64,000 nucleotides of DNA. Origin: an uncultured Clostridia bacterium (GTDB lineage: Bacteria; Bacillota; Clostridia; TANB77; CAG-465). The notes under the pieces are model-generated. The model searched no databases and was not told the origin of the DNA. It saw only the letters and a program-made list of their open reading frames with translations. The translations under genes and the position numbers were made by a program. The stretch lies in contig CALXJI010000006.1 in the NCBI GenBank assembly GCA_944388585.1, positions 1 through 64,000 on the forward strand, in the 5' to 3' direction. How positions within the stretch are numbered: position 1 is the stretch's first letter; each line of letters begins with the position of its first letter. This document shows positions 1 through 5,619 of the stretch, one piece after another.

Positions 1-77
1 GTATTGCACCTTTAGAAAGATAATGATAAAAATCATCAGTTTGCATGTTCACTGACTTGCTCATATTAGACTCTTTT

Positions 78-707
78 ATTATATCATAAATAAAATTAAT
101 AGAGAAGTATAACCAAATTTTGTATTAAAGTATCTTTGCTTTGATTATATCATAAATAAAATTAATAGAGAAGTATAACTATTCATTCTGACATCCTTTC
201 ACACATTAGATTATATCATAAATAAAATTAATAGAGAAGTATAACAGTAAAAATGAAAGATATAAAAGAAAATATATTATATCATAAATAAAATTAATAG
301 AGAAGTATAACAAAATTTCTGGAAGTAAAACTGTTTGTTCTATTATATCATAAATAAAATTAATAGAGAAGTATAACAATTCTTGCGATATTAAAAATTG
401 TACTTGCATTATATCATAAATAAAATTAATAGAGAAGTATAACTTGAAAAGCCTCCATATCGTTAGCTACTCCATTATATCATAAATAAAATTAATAGAG
501 AAGTATAACTGGTACGAAATTAACGTGCATATGTGGTGTATTATATCATAAATAAAATTAATAGAGAAGTATAACTCATAGAGTCGCCACTTACTTTCAA
601 ACCAAATTATATCATAAATAAAATTAATAGAGAAGTATAACTGCAACTGCAATATTAACAAATTGTTTTAGATTATATCATAAATAAAATTAATAGAGAA
701 GTATAAC
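78..707 (-). CRISPR. CRISPR array, 10 perfect 36-bp repeats with nine 30-bp spacers
   Basis: Repeats start at 78, 144, 210, 276, 342, 408, 474, 540, 606 and 672, an exact 66-bp period. All ten copies are identical. On the minus strand the repeat begins GTTATACTTCTC and ends TATGATATAAT. Length, spacer size and overall pattern resemble type II-C repeats such as that of Campylobacter jejuni, and the 3' end is an extended -10 promoter element, as in Neisseria II-C repeats. The spacers are all different. No cas gene is visible within the window, so the type is inferred from the repeat alone. Bases 1-77 left of the first repeat hold no gene or repeat that I can see. The period is a multiple of three, which produces a meaningless open frame through the array. 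Confidence 0.97.
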
Positions 708-886
708 ATAACTTCATCTTTATATTCTCTAAATTCTGTATCTTTATAGTCTTGATAATCCAAAATATATTCTTGATTTGAATATTTTTCTTTAGCTATA
801 TCTATTGATTCATCTATTGAATTTGCCTCTATTTTTACAACTTTTTGTAAAGTTTCTTCTATTTCAATTTCGTAAATTTTACTCAT
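668..886 (-). CDS. DpnD/PcfM-like small protein running into the CRISPR array
   Basis: The first 60 residues (MSKIYEIEIEETLQK..., with VVKIEANSIDES and the tail DTEF) have the look of the DpnD/PcfM family, short proteins common on clostridial plasmids, phages and conjugative elements; their biochemical role is not established. The start follows a purine-rich site AAAGTGAGATGA. The gene follows the DUF3848-like gene with a 4-bp gap, so they are probably cotranscribed. The last 12 residues (LYFSINFIYDII) are encoded entirely by the first CRISPR repeat, and the stop codon lies just inside the first spacer. The family's usual stop should lie near residue 60, so the array appears to have cut off and replaced the natural end. 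The family call rests on recall of the pattern. Confidence 0.75.
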   Translation of the reverse strand: MSKIYEIEIEETLQKVVKIEANSIDESIDIAKEKYSNQEYILDYQDYKDTEFREYKDEVMLYFSINFIYDII

Positions 887-890
887 ACTA

Positions 891-1229
891 TCATCTCACT
901 TTCTCTCTTTTTTTTATAAATTCATTTTCTAAATCTTCAACAATATCTCTTGTAATATCTGTCATTTTATCAAGCATACTTGTTTCTATATTCATATATT
1001 TGTTATACATTTTATCTAGTGGTTTTTCTGTATTTAATAATGCTTTTATTTCATTTCTGCCCAAAATAAGACCCTCTAAAATTAATACAGTTTCTTCTTT
1101 AAAAGTTATTTTATAAGATTTATCTATAATTTCTTCTTTTGTAAATTTTTTTACTAAATTTTGCTTATATTCACTAAATTCTTGATAAATTTTATTCATT
1201 AAAACATCTTTTAATTTGTCATATTCCAT
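891..1229 (-). CDS. DUF3848-like protein
   Basis: 112 aa, predicted soluble and mostly helical. The central stretch with FKEETVLILEG, a short run ending in KALLNTEKPLDKMYNKY, and a final helix with MLDKMTDITRDIVEDLENE follows the layout I know from DUF3848 proteins of clostridial mobile elements. Function is unknown. The ATG at 1229 is preceded by AAAGGAGC at good spacing. It lies directly upstream of the DpnD/PcfM-like gene, with a 4-bp gap, so the two form a pair. No promoter of its own is obvious between 1230 and 1380; a terminator of the preceding gene lies at 1383-1413. Confidence 0.7.
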   Translation of the reverse strand: MEYDKLKDVLMNKIYQEFSEYKQNLVKKFTKEEIIDKSYKITFKEETVLILEGLILGRNEIKALLNTEKPLDKMYNKYMNIETSMLDKMTDITRDIVEDLENEFIKKREKVR

Positions 1230-1382
1230 GCTTTATTTGCTCCTTTCTAATCATTATAAGGTAATAAATTTTTTCTCATGTAATTTTTATATGAATCCTC
1301 TGAATTATAAAAAGATTTTTCCTGTGAATAATATTTATATTTTTGATTTTTGCATAACTTTCACTTTCTTAATTTTTAATAA

Positions 1383-1413
1383 AATAAAAAAGAAGCTGAT
1401 TTTACTCAACTTC
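1383..1413 (-). terminator. Terminator of the DUF1287 gene
   Basis: On the minus strand an 8-bp stem (GAAGTTGA with TCAGCTTC, one G-T pair) with a six-base loop is followed by TTTTTT. It lies about 23 bp past the DUF1287 stop codon. Confidence 0.7.
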
Positions 1414-1435
1414 TTAACTGTCTTAAATATTTAAT

Positions 1436-2089
1436 TTAGCTTATTCTATAATGTCCTACTATATCGTTTCTTGATTCTAAAATATCTTCTTCGTAATATC
1501 TTTGATATGGATTTGCATGATGAATAACAAATGTAACTCCATTTTTATTTCTATTATTAGATATTATTCCAATATGATTTTGGAATATTACTATATCTCC
1601 ACCTTGCCATTCTTCCAAATCATAAATGTCAGTTGTAAGAGAAATAGAATTATTTTCAAAATAAACTTTTAAATTTTGAACTCTCCTAAAATCAATATTT
1701 TTATCTATTGTATCAATATTATAATTTTCTTTATTATTTATAATATCTTCATTTACTAATTCCATTAAATCATATCCTGCACCTTTTAGACCATTAGCAA
1801 CAACATCAGTGCAAACCCCATATTCATCATCTGGATATCCACTTGCATAATATTTGCTCTTATATTTAGGCTTTGTTCCTATATATTCTCTAACACTATT
1901 TAATATATCTGTTTGGTCATCTATGCCATCATTATCTTTATCAATATTGCTTGTATATGTTTTTATATTAAAATATTCATTGTTATACATTTTATGTGGT
2001 ATATAATTGAACAAATATAATAAATATATGATTAATAAGGTAAATATTAGAATACCAATACTTATAAATATTATTATTTTCTTTTTCAT
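1436..2089 (-). CDS. Membrane-anchored DUF1287 (NlpC/P60-like) protein
   Basis: 217 aa. Residues 4-26 form an N-terminal membrane anchor. Residues 49-58 (DKDNDGIDDQ) form a calcium-binding loop of the thrombospondin/dockerin type. The rest matches DUF1287: GVCTDVV with candidate catalytic Cys93, NIDFRRVQNL, GDIVIFQNHIGI and a C-terminal VIHHANPY...GHYR. The family belongs to the papain-like NlpC/P60 fold, so cell-wall or amide hydrolysis outside the membrane is likely but not proven. The ATG at 2089 is preferred over the GTG nine bases upstream because AAAGGTG overlaps the GTG and is correctly spaced for the ATG. The gene lies between CRISPR repeats; the repeat at 2204-2239 may act as its promoter. 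Confidence 0.85.
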   Translation of the reverse strand: MKKKIIIFISIGILIFTLLIIYLLYLFNYIPHKMYNNEYFNIKTYTSNIDKDNDGIDDQTDILNSVREYIGTKPKYKSKYYASGYPDDEYGVCTDVVANGLKGAGYDLMELVNEDIINNKENYNIDTIDKNIDFRRVQNLKVYFENNSISLTTDIYDLEEWQGGDIVIFQNHIGIISNNRNKNGVTFVIHHANPYQRYYEEDILESRNDIVGHYRIS

Positions 2090-2203
2090 GTTCAACACCT
2101 TTTTAAATTGTAATTTATCTTTTACATATTTCTAATACTTTTTTCATAGTATTAGCAGTTATTATAGTAATCTTATCACTTATTTCTGTACTTGCTATTT
2201 TAT

Positions 2204-2239
2204 ATTATATCATAAATAAAATTAATAGAGAAGTATAAC
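2204..2239 (-). repeat. Isolated perfect CRISPR repeat between genes
   Basis: All 36 bases match the array repeat, but the nearest array unit is about 1.5 kb to the left. It sits between the 61-aa gene and the DUF1287 gene, with its minus-strand -10-like end pointing at the DUF1287 gene. Confidence 0.95.
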
Positions 2240-2256
2240 TATTCATTTACATCACT

Positions 2257-2442
2257 TCATTTATTATATTTCTCTTTTACTTTTTGCATTTTCTCTAATG
2301 TTTCTGCTCTTATTCTATTTTCTTCTGCCTTTGGCGGTCCACCGTCAAGAGTTCCATCTATATGAGGATATTTTGAATATAACTCTTTCATTTTCTTAGT
2401 ATGCTCTGCTAAAATTTCATCAATCTCTTCTTTTTCATTCAT
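2257..2442 (-). CDS. 61-aa protein of unknown function between CRISPR repeats
   Basis: A short, highly charged, soluble protein (MNEKEEIDEILAEH..., with a central PHIDGTLDGGPPKAEENR and a helical C-terminus). I do not recognise a family. The start is supported by CAGGAGA at suitable spacing. It is the only gene in the 252-bp segment bounded by two perfect CRISPR repeats; the repeat on its 5' side supplies the only visible -10 sequence. Charged helical ends fit a small binding or regulatory protein, but no function can be assigned. Confidence 0.65.
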   Translation of the reverse strand: MNEKEEIDEILAEHTKKMKELYSKYPHIDGTLDGGPPKAEENRIRAETLEKMQKVKEKYNK

Positions 2443-2491
2443 CTTCTAGTTCTCCTGTATTTATACTTATATTTCTTTGATAGAATTTGAT

Positions 2492-2527
2492 ATTATATCA
2501 TAAATAAAATTAATAGAGAAGTATAAC
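2492..2527 (-). repeat. Isolated perfect CRISPR repeat upstream of 61-aa gene
   Basis: All 36 bases match the array repeat. Its minus-strand TGATATAAT end lies 49 bp upstream of the start codon at 2442 and is the only promoter-like sequence in that short gap. Confidence 0.95.
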
Positions 2528-2556
2528 ACTGTTTCATCTAGCTTTGTTTTAAAAAA

Positions 2557-2591
2557 ATTATAGCATAAATAATTTAATATAAAAATATAAG
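2557..2591 (-). repeat. Degenerate CRISPR repeat, probable array end
   Basis: Separated from the repeat at 2492-2527 by a 29-bp spacer-sized gap. It matches the repeat at roughly 28 of 36 positions if one base is gapped, with good agreement in the first 16 bases and in the final TATAA. A decayed terminal repeat normally marks the oldest end of an array. The rest of 2592-2680 is AT-rich with no gene seen. Confidence 0.6.
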
Positions 2592-2681
2592 ATAAGTAAA
2601 GAAATTTTATATAAAAAATAAATTAGAGATACTTTATGTAATATTATATATATTAAATTGAAATAAAAATGTAAAAAGATA

Positions 2682-2710
2682 TTGATTTTAGAAGAAAAAT
2701 ATAGTAAAAT
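2682..2710 (+). promoter_or_regulatory. Probable promoter of the peptide/radical SAM locus
   Basis: TTGATT, a 17-bp gap and TAAAAT. It gives a leader of about 170 nt before the 10-codon ORF. The rest of 2711-2880 is AT-rich with no gene seen. Confidence 0.5.
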
Positions 2711-2889
2711 AGTGAAAAAATTAGATTTGAAAATTATAAAAGTGCATTTTCCTTATTATATTAAGGCAAGAATAAGTACTGTAGATATATAAGATATATA
2801 AATAAAAAATAAATTTAAAATAAAAGAATAAAAAAGTATTATTATTAATATTTTAATTATATAATCCTTAAGCAAAGGAGGTGAGCAAT

Positions 2890-2922
2890 ATGGCAATAAA
2901 AGGACATTGCACAGATGACTAA
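2890..2922 (+). CDS. 10-residue ORF, candidate precursor or leader peptide
   Basis: The ORF encodes MAIKGHCTDD. It is preceded by AAAGGAGGTGAG, an almost perfect ribosome binding site five bases before the ATG, the strongest in this part of the window, so translation is likely. It is followed by a hairpin at 2941-2957 and then two radical SAM/SPASM genes in the same direction. Peptides modified by such enzymes are often encoded by very small genes directly upstream, with a hairpin that reduces transcription of the enzymes. Ten residues is far shorter than known precursors such as PqqA or MftA, so a regulatory leader peptide is the main alternative. The Cys and Thr near the C-terminus are plausible modification sites. 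I do not recognise a family. Confidence 0.5.
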   Translation: MAIKGHCTDD

Positions 2923-2940
2923 TAATTATTTTGTTTCTTT

Positions 2941-2957
2941 GGGTGCAGAATGCGCCC
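2941..2957 (+). promoter_or_regulatory. Hairpin between tiny ORF and radical SAM genes
   Basis: GGGTGC and GCGCCC pair across a five-base loop (five Watson-Crick pairs and one G-U). It is unusually GC-rich for this window and is followed by AATTTGTTT, so it looks like a weak terminator or an RNA-stability element that would leave the tiny ORF more abundant than the downstream genes. Confidence 0.55.
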
Positions 2958-2982
2958 AATTTGTTTATATAAGGAGGAAAAT

Positions 2983-4137
2983 ATGGTAAAGAAAAGAAGA
3001 TTTCATATTGAAATAACAGGTAAATGTAACTTGCGTTGCCAATATTGCTATAATTCAAAATTTAATGAAAAAGAAGAAGTTAATAATGAATTAAATCTAG
3101 ATGAAATAAAAAAATTGATAAAACAAGCTGCAGATATAGGTTGTACAACTTATATTTTTTCAGGTGGAGAGCCATTTGAAAATAAAAATATTGAAGAAAT
3201 TATAGCTGCTTGTCCAGTAGATAGTAAAGTATCTGCTATTACAAATTGTATGCTAATTAATAAAGATACTGTAGATATGTTAAAAAAGTATCCTAGATTT
3301 AAAGAATTAAAAATTTCATGGGATGGTTTTGAAAGTCATAATAAAGTTAGAATAGGTAGTGATTATCATAAAATAATTGAAAATATAAAAATGATTCAAA
3401 AAGAACTACCACATATGAATATAATTATAAATACAATGATTAATAAATATAGCATAACAGAACTATTAGATTTGTATGAAAAATTAAAAGAATTAGGAAT
3501 AAAACATTGGCGAATAGATATGCCTTTTAATTCTGGTAGATATCAAGAAAATAGAGATGATTTAAGTGATATAGATTTTGAAATTATCATTAAAAAATAT
3601 CAAGAATTATTAAAAAGATATTTTAAAGATAACAAACCTATGATTTTAGAAATATTTAATGTTTATAAATCACAAATCAAACTTGAAGAATACCATGATT
3701 TTGATTTGGATGTACATCCTTGTTCTTATTATAACAATACAGTAACAGTACGACCAAATGGAGATTTAACTTTCTGTCCATCACTTGGTTTTAAATTAGC
3801 AAATTGGAGAGAAACTCATGATTTAACAAAAGCAATTGAGAAAACAGAAAAACATAAATATATGAACGTTAAAATAAGAAATATAAAAGAATGTGTTAAT
3901 TGTAGATACTTAAAATTATGTGGTGGCGGATGTCGTGCAGATGCAGTAAGTTGGCTAGATAATGAGAATGAAGTAGATCCAATCAGTTGTTCAATAATGC
4001 CTTTAATAGAAAAATATATTGTACCTGTTCTTCCTGAAGAGGATAGAGTAATATATAGTAAATTAATAGATGAAGAAAAAGAATATCCTAGACAATTTAA
4101 AAATTCATTAGAAATATATGAAAATCTTGTTAAATAG
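2983..4137 (+). CDS. Radical SAM/SPASM protein 1
   Basis: 384 aa. The radical SAM [4Fe-4S] motif is C15-N-L-R-C19-Q-Y-C22, followed by the SAM-binding FSGGEP near residue 63. The C-terminal SPASM part carries HPCSYYNN, a second Cys in TFCPS, the run CVNCRYLKLCGGGC and a last Cys in ISCSIM, enough for one or two auxiliary clusters. This layout is typical of enzymes that modify ribosomally made peptides (thioether or C-C crosslinks) and of anaerobic sulfatase-type maturases. The start at 2983 follows AAGGAGG; earlier in-frame codons overlap the hairpin at 2941-2957. The second radical SAM gene starts within 10 bases of its stop. The substrate is unknown; the 10-residue ORF upstream is the obvious candidate. 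Confidence 0.85.
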   Translation: MVKKRRFHIEITGKCNLRCQYCYNSKFNEKEEVNNELNLDEIKKLIKQAADIGCTTYIFSGGEPFENKNIEEIIAACPVDSKVSAITNCMLINKDTVDMLKKYPRFKELKISWDGFESHNKVRIGSDYHKIIENIKMIQKELPHMNIIINTMINKYSITELLDLYEKLKELGIKHWRIDMPFNSGRYQENRDDLSDIDFEIIIKKYQELLKRYFKDNKPMILEIFNVYKSQIKLEEYHDFDLDVHPCSYYNNTVTVRPNGDLTFCPSLGFKLANWRETHDLTKAIEKTEKHKYMNVKIRNIKECVNCRYLKLCGGGCRADAVSWLDNENEVDPISCSIMPLIEKYIVPVLPEEDRVIYSKLIDEEKEYPRQFKNSLEIYENLVK

Positions 4138-4146
4138 GTGACAACT

Positions 4147-5229
4147 ATGGATATAGAGAATTTTTTAATTAACTTTAATAAAGAAAACAAAATTAAACAA
4201 AAGGAGAAAATAAAAAGATACAGAATATGGCTTAATATAACGGATGTATGTGATTTAAGTTGTATTTATTGTTCATCTTTTTGTGATTTAAAAGATAAAA
4301 AAGCGAAAGTTAAAATGGATTTTGAAACTGCCAAAAACTCTATACATAATGCATTGGAAGAATTTAATACTAAAAAATTGAAAATATGCTTTTTTGGCGG
4401 AGAGCCATTATTAAATGAAAAATTAATTTATGAGGTAGTAGAATATTGTAATAATTTAAAAGATTATAATTTTACATTTTCAATTTCAACAAATGCTTTA
4501 AAACTAAATGACAAAATTATTGATTTTATAAGTAAAAATAATTTTGATTCTGTTCAAATAAGTATAGATGGAAACTATGAGGTACAAAATAAACAAAGAC
4601 CAATTATAGATTCAAAAGGAAAACAACATTATTATTCTATAGAAAATAATATAAAGAAATTATTAGAAAAAGTTGATAATAAAATAATAACAGCAAGAGC
4701 TACGTTTACTCCTTATAGTTTAGAATTAGTTGAAACTTTTAAGTATTTAGCTAATTTAGGCTTTAAAAAAATTCATTTTGAACCTAATATATCAAGAGAA
4801 AAGTTAAGTTTAAATAATAAAGAGTATTTAGAAAAATTACAGGAGCAAATAACAGAGTTAGTAAAAATATTTTTTGAATATATTAAAAGCGGTAAGATTA
4901 TAAGAATGGTACCATTATCTAATTATTATGATATATTAACATTTAATAATTCTTTAGTACATAATTGTGAAGCAGGAATATGTAGATTTGCATATGATGT
5001 TGACGGCAAAAGAAGTCCTTGCCATATGGTAAAGGGAGCAAAAAAAGATCAACTTGAAATCGCAATAAAGAAAAGAGATACTGTATGTAAAGATTGTTTG
5101 TATAATAATATTTGTCAAGGACTATGCTTAGGAGCAATATATTATGCAGAAAATGATTATAAATTATTATGTAATATTCAGAAAATGTATATAAATGCAA
5201 TGATTGAATATATGGAAAAAAATAAATAG
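4147..5229 (+). CDS. Radical SAM/SPASM protein 2
   Basis: 360 aa. The radical SAM motif is C35-D-L-S-C39-I-Y-C42, then CFFGGEP near residue 92 for SAM binding. The C-terminal region holds HNCEAGICRFAYDVDGKRSPC, CKDCLYNNICQGLC and LLCNIQ, a SPASM-type auxiliary cluster domain. The ATG at 4147 is preferred over the GTG at 4138 because AGGTGA at 4136-4141 fits it. The tight junction with the first radical SAM gene indicates one transcript and a two-enzyme pathway. The pair differ in sequence, so they are not a recent duplication. Alternative roles are maturation of an enzyme or of a quorum peptide. A terminator follows at 5366. Confidence 0.85.
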   Translation: MDIENFLINFNKENKIKQKEKIKRYRIWLNITDVCDLSCIYCSSFCDLKDKKAKVKMDFETAKNSIHNALEEFNTKKLKICFFGGEPLLNEKLIYEVVEYCNNLKDYNFTFSISTNALKLNDKIIDFISKNNFDSVQISIDGNYEVQNKQRPIIDSKGKQHYYSIENNIKKLLEKVDNKIITARATFTPYSLELVETFKYLANLGFKKIHFEPNISREKLSLNNKEYLEKLQEQITELVKIFFEYIKSGKIIRMVPLSNYYDILTFNNSLVHNCEAGICRFAYDVDGKRSPCHMVKGAKKDQLEIAIKKRDTVCKDCLYNNICQGLCLGAIYYAENDYKLLCNIQKMYINAMIEYMEKNK

Positions 5230-5365
5230 TAAAATTTTTAAAGTGTTTTTAAATAGATTTTTCTAAATAGTTACTTTTAAAAATTGATGGTTTATACAAT
5301 TTAAAAATAATTGAATATAAAAATAAAAGAGAAGCTTTTCAAAAAATAGTATTATATATTATTAG

Positions 5366-5401
5366 ATAAAAAACATTTACTTTTTAAGTAAATGTTTTTT
5401 T
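5366..5401 (+). terminator. Strong terminator after the radical SAM pair
   Basis: A 15-bp perfect stem (AAAAAACATTTACTT with its complement) and a TTT loop, followed by T residues on both strands, so it can work in both directions. The remainder of the 390-bp gap 5230-5619 holds the CRISPR-repeat-like element and promoter-like TGATATAAT near 5482, with no further gene seen. Confidence 0.85.
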
Positions 5402-5432
5402 GTATATTATTACTAATTAAATGAAAGAAAAA

Positions 5433-5468
5433 ATTACATCCTATATAAAATTAGTAGAAAAGTATATT
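5433..5468. repeat. CRISPR-repeat-like element (relic or tracrRNA anti-repeat)
   Basis: Ungapped alignment to the array repeat gives 29 of 36 identical positions, with the block from position 13 to 34 differing at only two bases. It lies 3 kb from the array, between a terminator and the AAA-peptidase gene. If read on the plus strand it could pair with a crRNA repeat over about 31 positions including two G-U pairs, as an anti-repeat would. No convincing tracrRNA tail or nearby cas9 is visible, so a decayed repeat is equally possible. Confidence 0.55.
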
Positions 5469-5619
5469 ATTATTAAATAATATGATATAATTTATGCAAA
5501 TGAGTTTTTATGAATAAAAATGTAATAATAAAAAAGAAATTGACATTATAAAAAGATAGAAAATTATAAGAGGTATATAAATTAAGTACTTTTATATAAA
5601 ATTCATTTAGGAGGAAAAA

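Noticed and set aside
206..661. Open frames through the CRISPR array that repeat LYFSINFIYDII
   Set aside because: Caused by the 66-bp period, a multiple of three, and a repeat without stop in that frame; no ribosome binding sites.
2558..2660. tracrRNA at the degenerate repeat
   Set aside because: The match is worst at the end that should pair with the crRNA 5' part, and no GC-containing stem-loops follow.
2756..3058. 100-aa minus-strand frame covering the tiny ORF
   Set aside because: Overlaps the radical SAM gene and its strong ribosome binding site; no own signals.
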